Source of the DNA: Burkholderia sp. HI2500
Lineage (GTDB): Bacteria > Pseudomonadota > Gammaproteobacteria > Burkholderiales > Burkholderiaceae
DNA: 64,000 bases
Direction of reading: 5' to 3'
Assembly: GCF_002223055.1 (NCBI RefSeq)
Contig: NZ_NKFL01000003.1
Location: 62,001-126,000 of the forward strand
Position numbers and translations under genes: made by a program. Every line of letters begins with the position of its first letter. The first letter of the stretch is position 1. The notes beneath the pieces were generated by a model. It was not told where the DNA came from, made no database searches, and saw only the letters and a list, made by a program, of their open reading frames with translations. Shown piece by piece: positions 31,123 to 41,668 of this stretch.

Positions 31123-31772
31123 CCGCGCCGCTGACCCTTGCCCTGTCGAAGGGCCGGATTTTCGAGGAAACCCTGCCGCTGCTGGCCGCGGCCGGCGTGC
31201 AGGTGACCGAGGATCCGGAAACGTCGCGCAAGCTGATCCTGCCGACGACGAACCCCGACCTGCGCGTGATCATCGTGCGCGCGAGCGACGTGCCGACCTA
31301 TGTCGAATACGGCGCGGCCGACTTCGGCGTGGCCGGCAAGGACGTGCTGGTCGAGCACGGCGGCTCGGGCCTGTACCAGCCGATCGATCTGAACATTGCG
31401 CGCTGCCGGATGTCGGTGGCCGTGTCGGCCGGTTTCGACTATGCGAGCGCCGTGCGCCAAGGCGCGCGCCTGCGCGTCGCGACGAAGTACGTCGAAACCG
31501 CACGCGAGCACTTTGCCGCGAAGGGCGTGCACGTCGACCTGATCAAGCTGTACGGCTCGATGGAGCTGGCGCCGCTGGTCGGGCTGGCCGACGCGATCGT
31601 CGACCTCGTCAGCTCGGGCGGCACGCTGAAGGCGAACAATCTGGTCGAGGTCGAGGAGATCATGGCGATCTCGTCGCGCCTCGTCGTGAACCAGGCTGCG
31701 CTGAAGTTGAAGCGCACGGCGCTCAAGCCGATCCTCGACGCGTTCGAACGCGCGTCGCAGAATGGCGGTTGA
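31119..31772 (+). CDS. hisG: ATP phosphoribosyltransferase, short form
   Basis: 217 aa, the short HisG that needs the regulatory subunit HisZ, which is not in this window. It makes phosphoribosyl-ATP, the first step of histidine synthesis. Motifs are [41 protein letters not shown] and the PRPP loop [17 protein letters not shown]. The start overlaps the murA stop (ATGA). Confidence 0.95.
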   Translation: MTAPLTLALSKGRIFEETLPLLAAAGVQVTEDPETSRKLILPTTNPDLRVIIVRASDVPTYVEYGAADFGVAGKDVLVEHGGSGLYQPIDLNIARCRMSVAVSAGFDYASAVRQGARLRVATKYVETAREHFAAKGVHVDLIKLYGSMELAPLVGLADAIVDLVSSGGTLKANNLVEVEEIMAISSRLVVNQAALKLKRTALKPILDAFERASQNGG

Positions 31773-31796
31773 GCGCATCACCGTAACGGAACTCCC

Positions 31797-33113
31797 ATGT
31801 CCATCACCATCCGCAAGCTCGATTCGACGAGCGAAGGCTTCGGCGCCGAGCTGCGCGCGCTGCTCGCATTCGAGGCGAGCGAAGACGCGGCGATCGAGCA
31901 ATCGGTCGCGCAGATCCTCGCCGACGTGAAGTCGCGCGGCGATGCCGCGGTGCTCGAGTACACGAACCGCTTCGACCGGCTGAGCGCGACGAGCGTCGCC
32001 GCGCTGGAGCTGCCGCAGGACGCGCTGCAGACGGCGCTCGACGGCCTCGCGCCGAAGGCGCGCGCGGCGCTGGAAGCCGCTGCCGCGCGGGTGCGTGCGT
32101 ACCACGAGAAGCAGAAGATCGAGTGCGGCACGCATAGCTGGCAATACACGGAAAGCGACGGCACGGTGCTCGGCCAGAAGATCACGCCGCTCGACCGCGT
32201 CGGCCTGTACGTGCCGGGCGGCAAGGCCGCGTATCCGTCGTCGGTGCTGATGAACGCGATTCCCGCGCGCGTCGCGGGCGTCGGCGAGATCGTGATGGTC
32301 GTGCCGACGCCGGACGGCGTGAAGAACGACCTCGTGCTCGCCGCGGCGCTGCTCGGCGGCGTCGATCGCGTGTTCACGATCGGCGGTGCGCAGGCGGTCG
32401 GCGCGCTCGCATACGGCACGGCGACGGTGCCGGCCGTCGACAAGATTTGCGGCCCCGGCAATGCGTACGTCGCGTCGGCGAAGCGCCGCGTGTTCGGCAC
32501 GGTCGGCATCGACATGATCGCCGGGCCGTCGGAAATCCTCGTGCTGTGCGACGGCACGACCGACCCGAACTGGGTCGCGATGGACCTGTTCTCGCAGGCC
32601 GAGCACGACGAACTCGCGCAATCGATCCTGCTGTGCCCGGACGGTGCGTTCCTCGAGCGCGTCGCAAAGGCGATCGACGAGTTGCTGCCGTCGATGCCGC
32701 GCCAGGACGTGATCCGCGCGTCGCTCGAAGGCCGCGGCGCGCTGATCAAGGTGCGCGACATGGCCGAGGCTTGCCGGATCGCGAACGACATCGCGCCCGA
32801 GCACCTGGAAATCTCCGCGCTGGAGCCGCAGCAATGGGGCCAGCAGATCCGCCATGCGGGCGCGATCTTCCTCGGCCGCTACACGAGCGAGAGCCTCGGC
32901 GACTACTGCGCGGGCCCGAACCACGTGCTGCCGACGTCGCGCACCGCGCGCTTCTCGTCGCCGCTCGGCGTGTACGACTTCATCAAGCGCTCGAGCGTGA
33001 TCGAAGTCAGCGCGGAAGGTGCGCAGACGCTCGGCGAGATCGCATCCGAGCTCGCGTACGGCGAAGGGCTGCAGGCGCACGCGAAGAGCGCCGAATTCCG
33101 GATGAAGAACTGA
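31797..33113 (+). CDS. hisD: histidinol dehydrogenase
   Basis: 438 aa Zn enzyme for the last two oxidations to histidine. Signatures: [48 protein letters not shown], catalytic HDELAQ region in [12 protein letters not shown] and APEHLEI, and [19 protein letters not shown]. Followed by a 144-bp structured gap before hisC. Confidence 0.95.
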   Translation: MSITIRKLDSTSEGFGAELRALLAFEASEDAAIEQSVAQILADVKSRGDAAVLEYTNRFDRLSATSVAALELPQDALQTALDGLAPKARAALEAAAARVRAYHEKQKIECGTHSWQYTESDGTVLGQKITPLDRVGLYVPGGKAAYPSSVLMNAIPARVAGVGEIVMVVPTPDGVKNDLVLAAALLGGVDRVFTIGGAQAVGALAYGTATVPAVDKICGPGNAYVASAKRRVFGTVGIDMIAGPSEILVLCDGTTDPNWVAMDLFSQAEHDELAQSILLCPDGAFLERVAKAIDELLPSMPRQDVIRASLEGRGALIKVRDMAEACRIANDIAPEHLEISALEPQQWGQQIRHAGAIFLGRYTSESLGDYCAGPNHVLPTSRTARFSSPLGVYDFIKRSSVIEVSAEGAQTLGEIASELAYGEGLQAHAKSAEFRMKN

Positions 33114-33257
33114 CCGCACGCTGCACGGGGCCGCGGCCGGCGCTGATGTGCCGCCCGGCCTGCCCCCGAAGGTCGGGGCGGGAGACACCAGTGCAGGGCG
33201 GCAGCCGCCGCTTTGCCTACCCATTGACGCCGGCGCGACGTACGCCGGCTTGAGACC
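33114..33257. other. structured gap between hisD and hisC
   Basis: In an operon with otherwise short gaps this 144-bp stretch holds hairpins CCCCGA/TCGGGG (33164-33169 and 33173-33178) and GCCGGCG/CGCCGGC (33229-33235 and 33243-33249). It encodes no credible protein. It looks like an intergenic repeat element or an mRNA processing site. Confidence 0.4.
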
Positions 33258-34331
33258 ATGACGACGCCACAAGACATCATCCGCCGCGACGTGCTCGCGA
33301 TGACGAGCTACCCGGTGCCGGACGCGAGCGGGTTCGTGAAACTCGACGCGATGGAGAACCCGTACCCGCTGCCCGAACCGCTCGCCGCGGCGCTCGGGGA
33401 GCGTCTCGCGCAGGTCGCGCTGAACCGCTACCCGGCGCCGCGCCCGGCCGCGCTGCTCGACAAGCTGCGCCATGCGATGGGCGTGCCGGCCGGCTGCGAC
33501 GTGCTGCTCGGCAACGGCTCGGACGAAATCATCAGCATGATGTCGATGGCCTGTGCGAAGCCGGGCGCGAAGGTGCTCGCGCCGGTGCCGGGCTTCGTGA
33601 TGTACGAGCTGTCCGCGAAGCTCGCGCAGCTCGAATTCGTCGGCGTGCCGCTGAAGGCCGACCTGACGCTCGACGTCGACGCGATGCTCGCGGCGATTGC
33701 CGAGCATCGTCCGGCGCTCGTCTATCTCGCGTACCCGAACAACCCGACCGGCACGCTGTACGACGATGCCGACATCGAACGGATCGTCGCGGCCGCATGG
33801 CACAGCCTGGTCGTGATCGACGAGGCGTACCAGCCGTTCGCAGTGCGCTCATGGCTGCCGCGCGCCGCCGAATTCGACAACGTCGTCGTGATGCGCACGG
33901 TGTCGAAGCTCGGCCTCGCGGGCATCCGCCTCGGCTATCTGGTCGGGTCGCCCGCGTGGCTGACCGAATTCGACAAGGTGCGCCCGCCGTACAACATCAA
34001 CGTGCTGACCCAGGCGACCGCCGATTTCCTGCTCGACCACCTCGACGTGCTCGACGCGCAGGCGGCCGACCTGCGAGCGGAACGCACGCGTCTCGCACAG
34101 GAAGTGGCCGCGCTGCCGGGCACGACGGTGTTCCCGAGCGCCGGCAATTTCCTGCTGGTGCGCGTGCCGGACGCGGCCGCCGTGTTCGACGCGCTGCTCA
34201 CCGAGCGGGTATTGGTCAAAAACGTGAGTAAAATGCATCCGTTGCTGGCTGATTGCGTGCGGCTGACCGTCGGTTCTCCCGACGAAAACGCGCGCCTGCT
34301 GGCCGCTTTGAAACTCGCGCTGCCCGGTTGA
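33258..34331 (+). CDS. hisC: histidinol-phosphate aminotransferase
   Basis: 357 aa PLP enzyme converting imidazole-acetol phosphate to histidinol phosphate. Motifs: [55 protein letters not shown], and the PLP Lys in [21 protein letters not shown] 33258 opens the normal N-terminus. Confidence 0.94.
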   Translation: MTTPQDIIRRDVLAMTSYPVPDASGFVKLDAMENPYPLPEPLAAALGERLAQVALNRYPAPRPAALLDKLRHAMGVPAGCDVLLGNGSDEIISMMSMACAKPGAKVLAPVPGFVMYELSAKLAQLEFVGVPLKADLTLDVDAMLAAIAEHRPALVYLAYPNNPTGTLYDDADIERIVAAAWHSLVVIDEAYQPFAVRSWLPRAAEFDNVVVMRTVSKLGLAGIRLGYLVGSPAWLTEFDKVRPPYNINVLTQATADFLLDHLDVLDAQAADLRAERTRLAQEVAALPGTTVFPSAGNFLLVRVPDAAAVFDALLTERVLVKNVSKMHPLLADCVRLTVGSPDENARLLAALKLALPG

Positions 34332-34396
34332 GCCTCTGGGCGCCGCAGCGCGAAACGATCAATCCCCATTTACATCGACTCAGTCAAGGAATTGCC

Positions 34397-34984
34397 ATGC
34401 GTGTGGCGGAAGTCGTTCGCAATACCAGCGAAACGCAGATCCGTGTGAAGCTCAATCTCGACGGCACGGGCCAGCAGAAGCTGGCCACCGGCGTGCCGTT
34501 CCTCGACCATATGCTCGACCAGATCGCGCGACACGGTCTGGTCGATCTCGAGGTTGAAGCGCATGGCGATACGCATATCGACGATCACCACACGGTCGAG
34601 GATGTCGGCATCACGCTCGGCCAGGCCGTCGCGAAGGCGATCGGCGACCGCAAGGGCATCCGCCGCTACGGCCATTCGTACGTGCCGCTCGACGAGGCGC
34701 TGTCGCGCGTCGTGATCGACTTCTCCGGCCGGCCGGGCCTCGAGTTCCACGTGCCGTTCACGCGGGCGCGGATCGGCACGTTCGACGTCGACCTGTCGAT
34801 CGAATTCTTCCGCGGTTTCGTGAACCACGCGGGCGTCACGCTGCACATCGACAACCTGCGCGGGATCAACGCGCACCATCAGCTCGAAACGGTGTTCAAG
34901 GCCTTCGGCCGTGCGCTGCGCGCGGCGGTGGAGCTGGACGAGCGTGCGGCGGGGCAGATCCCGTCGACGAAGGGCAGTCTCTGA
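34397..34984 (+). CDS. hisB: imidazoleglycerol-phosphate dehydratase
   Basis: 195 aa monofunctional dehydratase (no fused phosphatase). Metal-binding His clusters are visible: [58 protein letters not shown] and [22 protein letters not shown] 34397 follows AAGGA; the frame is open further upstream but that part overlaps hisC. Confidence 0.95.
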   Translation: MRVAEVVRNTSETQIRVKLNLDGTGQQKLATGVPFLDHMLDQIARHGLVDLEVEAHGDTHIDDHHTVEDVGITLGQAVAKAIGDRKGIRRYGHSYVPLDEALSRVVIDFSGRPGLEFHVPFTRARIGTFDVDLSIEFFRGFVNHAGVTLHIDNLRGINAHHQLETVFKAFGRALRAAVELDERAAGQIPSTKGSL

Positions 34985-35050
34985 ACCTGAACTGACCGGA
35001 CGGCGCGTCAAGGACAACCTCACGGCTTCGGCGCGCGGCGCCGGCTTGCG

Positions 35051-35671
35051 ATGGATCTGCTCAAATCGTTCATATCGCTGCTGGCGCTGATCAATCCGGT
35101 CGGCGCGGTGCCGTTCTTCCTGAGCCTGACGGCGCAGCAGACGGATGCCGAGCGGCGGCGCACGATCCGGATCGCGTCGGTGTCGGTGTTCTGCGTGATC
35201 ACGGTGACGACGCTGCTCGGGCAGCAGATCATCGACTTCTTCGGCATTTCGGTCGGGTCGCTCGAAGTGGGCGGCGGGATCATCATGCTGCTGATGGCGA
35301 TCAACATGCTGAACGCGCAGATCGGCAACACGCGATCGACGCCGGAGGAGCGCCACGAGGCGGAGCTGAAGGACAACATCGCGGTCGTGCCGCTGGCGAT
35401 TCCGCTGCTCACGGGCCCCGGCTCGATCAGCACGGTGATCATCTATGCGGCGAACTCGCATCACTGGTATGAGCGGGCCGGACTGGTCGCGATCGGCGCG
35501 GTCCTGGCTTTTCTGTGTTTCGTCGCGATGCGGCTCGCCGAGCCGATCGCGAACTGGATCGGCCGCACGGGCATCAACATCGCCACGCGGCTGATGGGTC
35601 TGATGCTGTCGGCGCTGGCGGTGGAATTCATCGTCAATGGACTGAGGGCGCTACTGCCTGCACTGAGATGA
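35051..35671 (+). CDS. MarC-family membrane protein (UPF0056)
   Basis: 206 aa with six predicted membrane segments. Family features: [60 protein letters not shown] and [20 protein letters not shown]. Function of the family is not established. It is embedded in the histidine operon and overlaps the hisH start (ATGA), so it is co-translated with it. Confidence 0.9.
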   Translation: MDLLKSFISLLALINPVGAVPFFLSLTAQQTDAERRRTIRIASVSVFCVITVTTLLGQQIIDFFGISVGSLEVGGGIIMLLMAINMLNAQIGNTRSTPEERHEAELKDNIAVVPLAIPLLTGPGSISTVIIYAANSHHWYERAGLVAIGAVLAFLCFVAMRLAEPIANWIGRTGINIATRLMGLMLSALAVEFIVNGLRALLPALR

Positions 35672-36309
35672 AAACTTCGATTGCGATTGTGGATTATGGG
35701 ATGGGCAACCTGCGCTCGGTCGCGCAGGCGCTCAAGAAGGCCGAACCGGCCGCCGACGTGGCGATCGTCGACACGCCGGCCGCGATCCGCGCGGCCGACC
35801 GTGTCGTGCTGCCCGGCCAGGGCGCGATGCCCGACTGCATGCGCAGCCTCGGCGAATCGGGCCTGCAGGAGGCCGTGATCGAGGCCTCGCGCACGAAGCC
35901 GCTGCTCGGCGTGTGCGTCGGCGAGCAGATGCTGTTCGACTGGAGCGCGGAAGGCGACACGAAGGGTCTCGGCCTGTTGCCCGGCAAGGTCGTGCGTTTC
36001 GCGCTCGACGGCCGCCTGCAGGACGACGGCTCGCGCTTCAAGGTGCCGCAGATGGGCTGGAACCGCGTGCGCCAGGCGCAGCCGCACCCGCTGTGGGACG
36101 GCGTGCCCGACGACGCGTATTTCTACTTCGTGCACAGTTATTACGTGACGCCGGACAACCCGGCGCATACGGTTGGCGAAACGGCCTACGGCGCGCCGTT
36201 TACGTCCGCGGTCGCGCGGGACAACCTCTTCGCGACCCAATTCCACCCGGAGAAAAGCGCGGAGGTCGGGTTGCGTCTGTATCGCAACTTCGTACACTGG
36301 AAGCCGTAA
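35668..36309 (+). CDS. hisH: imidazole glycerol phosphate synthase, glutaminase subunit
   Basis: 213 aa class I glutaminase feeding ammonia to HisF. Nucleophile Cys in [12 protein letters not shown], oxyanion [10 protein letters not shown] and catalytic His-Glu in [18 protein letters not shown]. Family start [14 protein letters not shown]. Start fixed by overlap with marC. Confidence 0.95.
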   Translation: MKTSIAIVDYGMGNLRSVAQALKKAEPAADVAIVDTPAAIRAADRVVLPGQGAMPDCMRSLGESGLQEAVIEASRTKPLLGVCVGEQMLFDWSAEGDTKGLGLLPGKVVRFALDGRLQDDGSRFKVPQMGWNRVRQAQPHPLWDGVPDDAYFYFVHSYYVTPDNPAHTVGETAYGAPFTSAVARDNLFATQFHPEKSAEVGLRLYRNFVHWKP

Positions 36310-36406
36310 AACGTGGTGCGCGAGCCACAGTCGATCTGGCCGAACGGCCTGTCGCACGGCGCGCTCGCGCCTAAGCGCCGAAAGAGTTGTACTAAACTAG
36401 CGAGAC

Positions 36407-36452
36407 GGCGCGGTACCGGATTGGCCGGTACGCGCCGGATTCTTTTCTTTTT
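36407..36452 (+). terminator. hairpin with T-rich tail between hisH and hisA
   Basis: GTACCGG (36413-36419) pairs with CCGGTAC (36425-36431); flanking GGCGC and GCGCC extend the stem across a one-base bulge. It is followed by TTCTTTTCTTTTT (36440-36452). It lies 22 bases before the hisA ATG, so it may be a partial terminator or attenuator within the operon. Confidence 0.5.
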
Positions 36453-36473
36453 CCACGACGACACCCGATTGCT

Positions 36474-37229
36474 ATGTTGCTGATTCCGGCCATCGACCTC
36501 AAAGACGGTCAGTGTGTGCGCCTCAAACAGGGCGATATGGACCAGGCCACGATTTTTTCCGAGGACCCGGCGGCGATGGCCCGCAAGTGGGTCGATCTCG
36601 GCGCCCGGCGGCTCCATCTCGTCGACCTGAACGGCGCGTTCGCCGGCAAGCCGAAGAATCTCGAGGCGATCGAAGCGATCCTCGACGAGGTCGGCGATGA
36701 AATTCCCGTCCAGCTCGGCGGCGGCATCCGCAGCCTCGAGACGATCGAGAAGTATCTCGACGCCGGCCTGTCCTACGTGATCATCGGGACGGCCGCCGTG
36801 AAGAACCCCGGCTTCCTGCAGGACGCGTGCACCGCGTTCTCCGGCAACATCATCGTCGGCCTGGACGCGAAGGACGGCAAGGTCGCGACCGACGGCTGGA
36901 GCAAGCTGACCGGCCACGAAGTGATCGACCTTGCGCGCAAGTTCGAGGACTACGGCGTCGAATCGATCGTCTACACGGACATCGGCCGCGACGGGATGCT
37001 GCAGGGCATCAACATCGACGCGACCGTGAAGCTCGCGCAGGCAGTCGGCATCCCCGTGATCGCCAGCGGCGGCCTGTCGAACCTCACGGACATCGAGAAC
37101 CTGTGCGAAGTCGAGGAGCACGGCGTCGAAGGCGTGATCTGCGGCCGGGCGATCTACTCCGGCGATCTCGATTTCGCGGCCGCGCAAAGGCGCGCGGACG
37201 AACTGAACGGCGAACTCGACAACGCGTAA
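36474..37229 (+). CDS. hisA: ProFAR isomerase HisA
   Basis: 251 aa TIM-barrel isomerase. Motifs: [20 protein letters not shown] (catalytic Asp), [61 protein letters not shown] and [16 protein letters not shown]. Confidence 0.95.
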   Translation: MLLIPAIDLKDGQCVRLKQGDMDQATIFSEDPAAMARKWVDLGARRLHLVDLNGAFAGKPKNLEAIEAILDEVGDEIPVQLGGGIRSLETIEKYLDAGLSYVIIGTAAVKNPGFLQDACTAFSGNIIVGLDAKDGKVATDGWSKLTGHEVIDLARKFEDYGVESIVYTDIGRDGMLQGINIDATVKLAQAVGIPVIASGGLSNLTDIENLCEVEEHGVEGVICGRAIYSGDLDFAAAQRRADELNGELDNA

Positions 37230-37249
37230 GCGCGGTTGTCCCGCTCGCC

Positions 37250-37298
37250 GGGGCTGCCTGCAGGCGGCCCCGACCGGAAGCCTCGCGCGAGGCTTTCC
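37250..37298. other. two hairpins between hisA and hisF
   Basis: GGGGCTGCC/GGCGGCCCC (37250-37271) and GGAAGCCTCG/CGAGGCTTTCC (37276-37298) fill the 107-bp gap. Neither has a T run. They may stabilise or process the mRNA; no protein is encoded. Confidence 0.45.
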
Positions 37299-37336
37299 GC
37301 AACCGGCCGTCCCATCGCGGCATTTGGCGCAACATC

Positions 37337-38109
<773 letters not shown>

Positions 38110-38110
<1 letters not shown>

Positions 38111-38526
38111 TGAATACGGAAACGAATGCATTGCCCGCGTGGCTCGACAAGGTCCGCTGGGACGACAACGGCCTCGTGCCGGTGATCGCGCAGGAGGCGT
38201 CGACGAACGACGTGCTGATGTTCGCGTGGATGAACCGCGAGGCGCTGGCGAAGACGATCGAGACGCAGCGCGCGGTCTACTATTCGCGCTCGCGCAAGCG
38301 CCTGTGGTTCAAGGGCGAGGAGTCGGGCCACGTGCAGCACGTGCACGAGGTGCGGCTCGATTGCGACGAGGACGTCGTGCTGCTGAAGGTCGAGCAGGTG
38401 TCGGGCATCGCGTGCCACACCGGCCGGCATTCGTGCTTCTTCCAGAAATTTGAGGGCACCGTCGACAGCGGCGACTGGGTTGCGGTCGAACCGGTGCTGA
38501 AAGATCCCGAACACATCTACAAATGA
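38110..38526 (+). CDS. hisI: phosphoribosyl-AMP cyclohydrolase
   Basis: 138 aa monofunctional HisI. Metal-site motifs: [44 protein letters not shown] and the Cys/His set in [13 protein letters not shown]. The stop overlaps hisE (ATGA). Confidence 0.95.
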
Positions 38527-38888
38527 CGCAATCGACCGAAGACACCCTGCTGCGCCTCGCGGCCGTGATCGATAGCCGCAAGGGCGGCGATCCCGATCAA
38601 TCGTACGTATCGCGCCTGTTCCACAAGGGCGACGACGCGGTGCTGAAGAAGATCGGCGAAGAGGCGACGGAAGTCGTGCTGGCCGCGAAGGACGTGCGCC
38701 AGGGCGGCGCGCCGACCGCGCTCGTCGGCGAGGTGGCCGACCTGTGGTTCCACTGCCTCGTGATGCTGTCGCATTTCGACCTGAGCCCGGCCGACGTGAT
38801 CGGCGAGCTCGAGCGCCGCGAAGGGCTGTCGGGTATCGAGGAGAAGGCCCTGCGCAAGCGTCGCGAGCGCGAGGAAAACGGCGGTTGA
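38523..38888 (+). CDS. hisE: phosphoribosyl-ATP pyrophosphatase
   Basis: 121 aa MazG-like all-alpha enzyme. Motifs: [31 protein letters not shown] and [13 protein letters not shown], which give the Mg-binding acidic residues. It works as a separate protein beside HisI, where many bacteria have a fusion. Confidence 0.95.
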   Translation: MTQSTEDTLLRLAAVIDSRKGGDPDQSYVSRLFHKGDDAVLKKIGEEATEVVLAAKDVRQGGAPTALVGEVADLWFHCLVMLSHFDLSPADVIGELERREGLSGIEEKALRKRREREENGG

Positions 38889-38957
38889 CAGGCCCTTGTC
38901 GCGGGATGGCCACAGTGCGGTAAGCTGTAAGAATTGTCATCTAACGGGGGTAGCATC

Positions 38958-39350
38958 ATGACCGATACGCCAAGCCAGTTTCCGCCGCCGTCGGTGCCGG
39001 GGGCCGCGGACGCCGAGCGCCTGAACGGGCTGCGTACGCTGACTCACGTGCTCTACGGCCTCTATGCGTTTCATTGGCTGACGGGCGGCGTCACGGGCAT
39101 CATCGCGATCATCATCAACTACGTGAAGCGCGACGATGTGGCCGGCACGCCGTATGCGGCCCACTTCGAGTGGCAGATCCGCACGTTCTGGCGCGCGCTG
39201 ATCGCGTATGTGATCGGGTTCGCGCTCATGTTCGTGGTGATCGGATTCGCAGTGATGTTTGTCACATGGATCTGGACGCTGTACCGTATCATCAAGGGTT
39301 GGCTGTACCTGAACGACAACAAGCCGCTCGATCCGCAGGCCTGGTTCTGA
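38958..39350 (+). CDS. small DUF4870-like membrane protein
   Basis: 130 aa protein with three hydrophobic stretches (VLYGLYAFHWLTGGVTGIIA, FWRALIAYVIGFALMFVVIG, FAVMFVTWIWTLYRIIKGW) and a Pro-rich N-terminus. AHFEWQIRTFW and the ending KGWLYLNDNKPL fit the DUF4870/YtkA-like family of unknown function. ATG 38958 follows GGGGG. It sits between hisE and the HIT gene. Confidence 0.8.
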   Translation: MTDTPSQFPPPSVPGAADAERLNGLRTLTHVLYGLYAFHWLTGGVTGIIAIIINYVKRDDVAGTPYAAHFEWQIRTFWRALIAYVIGFALMFVVIGFAVMFVTWIWTLYRIIKGWLYLNDNKPLDPQAWF

Positions 39351-39381
39351 CCGGCCTCGGGCGGGCGTCTGCAGGAGCAAC

Positions 39382-39747
39382 ATGAGTCACGATCCGAATT
39401 GCCTGTTCTGCAAGATCGCGGCAGGCGAGATCCCGAGCACGAAGGTGCACGAGGATGACGAATTCGTCGCGTTCCGCGACATCCGCCCGGCGGCCGAGAC
39501 CCACGTGCTCGTGATTCCGCGCCAGCATCTGCCGACGCTGTCGGCGGCGAGCGACGCCGACGCACCGATGCTCGGCCGGCTGATGCTGCTCGTCTCGCGT
39601 CTCGCCGGCCAGCTCGGCGTCGCGTATACGGGCGGCGAAACCGGTTTCCGTACGGTGATCAACACGGGCCCGGGCGGCGGGCAGGAGGTCTACCACCTGC
39701 ACGCGCATATCCTGGCCGGCCCGCGCCCCTGGCAGCGGATGGGTTGA
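39382..39747 (+). CDS. HIT-family nucleotide hydrolase (HinT-like)
   Basis: 121 aa protein. N-terminal CLFCKIAAGEIPSTKVHEDD, RDIRPAAETHVLVIPRQH and the catalytic triad in VYHLHAHILAG (H-x-H-x-H) are classic for HinT phosphoramidases acting on adenosine phosphoramidates. Its place next to the his genes and tatA is common in beta-proteobacteria. Confidence 0.92.
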   Translation: MSHDPNCLFCKIAAGEIPSTKVHEDDEFVAFRDIRPAAETHVLVIPRQHLPTLSAASDADAPMLGRLMLLVSRLAGQLGVAYTGGETGFRTVINTGPGGGQEVYHLHAHILAGPRPWQRMG

Positions 39748-39840
39748 CGGCGCGGGGCGTTTCCCCGCATCGATGGTCGAAGCCGGCGCGTTGCCGGCGA
39801 TTTACGCCGCATCGCGGCGTGGTTGAGGAGAGGTTTCATC

Positions 39841-40071
39841 ATGGGTGGATTGAGCATTTGGCACTGGCTGATCGTGCTGCTGATCGTCGCGCTGGTTTTC
39901 GGTACGAAGAAGCTGCGCAACATCGGCAACGACCTCGGCAGCGCCGTGAAGGGTTTCAAGGACGGCATGAAGGACGGCGAAGCACCGGCGGACGCGCAGC
40001 AACTGCCGCGCTCGGGCTCGGTCGACGTCAACGCGAAGGAAACGACGCGTTCCGACTCGAACAAGGCGTAA
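39841..40071 (+). CDS. tatA: Sec-independent protein translocase TatA
   Basis: 76 aa. One N-terminal membrane segment ([17 protein letters not shown]), the [23 protein letters not shown] hinge and amphipathic helix split by G, and a charged tail. Forms the pore-like component of the twin-arginine pathway. GAGGAGAGG lies before ATG 39841; an in-frame upstream ATG at 39823 is less likely. Confidence 0.94.
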   Translation: MGGLSIWHWLIVLLIVALVFGTKKLRNIGNDLGSAVKGFKDGMKDGEAPADAQQLPRSGSVDVNAKETTRSDSNKA

Positions 40072-40097
40072 CGCCGGTACGCTGACAGGCATTCGCG

Positions 40098-40628
40098 ATG
40101 CTGGATCTCGGTCTTTCGAAGATGGCGCTGATCGGCGTCGTCGCGCTCGTGGTGCTCGGCCCCGAGCGCCTGCCGCGCGTTGCGCGCACGGCAGGCGCGC
40201 TGTTCGGCCGTGCGCAGCGGTACATCAACGACGTGAAGGCCGAGGTCTCGCGCGAAATCGAACTCGACGCGCTGCGGACGATGAAGACCGATTTCGAGTC
40301 GGCCGCGCGCAATGTCGAGACGACGATTCACGACAACCTGCGTGAGCACGAGAAGGAACTGAACGACACGTGGCATTCCGCGGTCGGCGGTCTCAACGAA
40401 GCGGCGGGCGACGCCGGTTCGACGGGTTCCGATACGCCCGCCATGCCGTCGTGGCGCGGCAGTTCGGCCGCGCTCGCGCCGAAGCGCCGCAACTGGCGCG
40501 TCAAGCAGGCGGCTGCGCCTGCCTGGTACAAGCGCGCGACCACCCGCCGTACCCACGTGCAGTCGGGCGCCGCGCGTGTCGCGCGCCACCAGCCGGCCAG
40601 CCTGCGCCGGCCGACGCGCTTCTTCTGA
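40098..40628 (+). CDS. tatB: Sec-independent protein translocase TatB
   Basis: 176 aa. N-terminal segment MLDLGLSKMALIGVVALVVL with the conserved GPERLP, then an amphipathic helix (VARTAGALFGRAQRYINDV). The C-terminal ~50 residues are unusually basic (RRNWRVKQ, RATTRRTHVQ, RRPTRFF). Acts with TatC as signal-peptide receptor. Confidence 0.93.
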   Translation: MLDLGLSKMALIGVVALVVLGPERLPRVARTAGALFGRAQRYINDVKAEVSREIELDALRTMKTDFESAARNVETTIHDNLREHEKELNDTWHSAVGGLNEAAGDAGSTGSDTPAMPSWRGSSAALAPKRRNWRVKQAAAPAWYKRATTRRTHVQSGAARVARHQPASLRRPTRFF

Positions 40629-40669
40629 GCCGAGCGCATGCTCGCTCGTCAATCCTACCGAGGGCCGGT

Positions 40670-41458
40670 GTGAGCGACCCCCAGCAGAACCCGGGCGACG
40701 CCCCGGAAGAAACCTTCATTTCCCATCTCGTCGAGCTTCGCGATCGCATCATTCGCGCGGGCGCGGCCGTGATCGTCGTGTTCCTCGGGCTCGTCTACTG
40801 GGCGCCCGACATCTTCCGGCTGCTCGCGCGGCCGCTGATGGAGAACCTGCCGAAGGACGGCAAGATGATCGTCACCGACGTCACCGGCTCGTTCTTCGTG
40901 CCGATGAAGGTCACGATGCTCGTCGCGCTCGTGATCGCGCTGCCGATCGTGCTGTACCAGATCTGGGCGTTCGTCGCGCCGGGGCTGTACCAGCACGAGA
41001 AGAAGCTCGTCGCGCCGCTCGTCGGCAGCAGCTACCTGCTGTTCCTGTGCGGGATGGCGTTTGCGTACTTCCTCGTGTTCCCGACGATCTTCCGCGTGAT
41101 GGCGCACTACAACGCGCCGCTCGGCGCGGAAATGACCACCGACATCGACAACTACCTGAGCTTCGTGCTCGGGATGTTCATCGCGTTCGGGGTCACGTTC
41201 GAGGTGCCGATCGTCGTCGTGCTGCTCGTCCGGATGGGCGTGCTGTCGCTGAAGAAGCTGAAGGAGATGCGTCCGTACGTGATCGTCGGCGCGTTCGTCG
41301 TCGCGGCGGTCGTCACGCCGCCGGACGTGTTCTCGCAACTGATGCTCGCCTTGCCGCTGGTCGTGCTGTTCGAGATCGGGCTGCTGGCGGCGCGGTTCTT
41401 CGTGCCGAAGAAGTCGGCCGAGGAAGGCGAGGCGGGGAACGGCGAAGCCGCCAGTTGA
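40670..41458 (+). CDS. tatC: Sec-independent protein translocase TatC
   Basis: 262 aa inner-membrane protein with six segments. Motifs: ETFISHLVELRDRIIRA (conserved HLxELR), QIWAFVAPGLYQHEKK, VFPTIFRVM, and VVTPPDVFSQLMLALPL. GTG 40670 is the only good start, with GAGGG a few bases upstream. A Tat substrate, the Rieske protein, is encoded nearby. Confidence 0.95.
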   Translation: MSDPQQNPGDAPEETFISHLVELRDRIIRAGAAVIVVFLGLVYWAPDIFRLLARPLMENLPKDGKMIVTDVTGSFFVPMKVTMLVALVIALPIVLYQIWAFVAPGLYQHEKKLVAPLVGSSYLLFLCGMAFAYFLVFPTIFRVMAHYNAPLGAEMTTDIDNYLSFVLGMFIAFGVTFEVPIVVVLLVRMGVLSLKKLKEMRPYVIVGAFVVAAVVTPPDVFSQLMLALPLVVLFEIGLLAARFFVPKKSAEEGEAGNGEAAS

Positions 41459-41591
41459 CGGCAGCGCGCCGGGCGCCGCGTGGTGGCTGGACTTTCGGGC
41501 GCTGGGCTTGAGCGAAACCCGGTGGCGTAGTCGGTCGGAAAGCGGCTGGCGGGGCCATCTGCCCGGCAACGACGGTCTTTCGATACAAAGC

Positions 41592-41620
41592 AAAAGGGCA
41601 GCCAACCGGCTGCCCTTTTT
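41592..41620. terminator. bidirectional terminator between tatC and the degS/degQ-like gene
   Basis: GGGCAGCC (41596-41603) pairs with GGCTGCCC (41608-41615), flanked by AAAA on the left and TTTTT on the right. It ends both the long mla-tat run and the convergent protease gene. Confidence 0.9.
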
Positions 41621-41668
41621 CATTTCCGACGGTGTCCGGGCATGCGGCCGTGCGCCGCTCGCCCGGCG

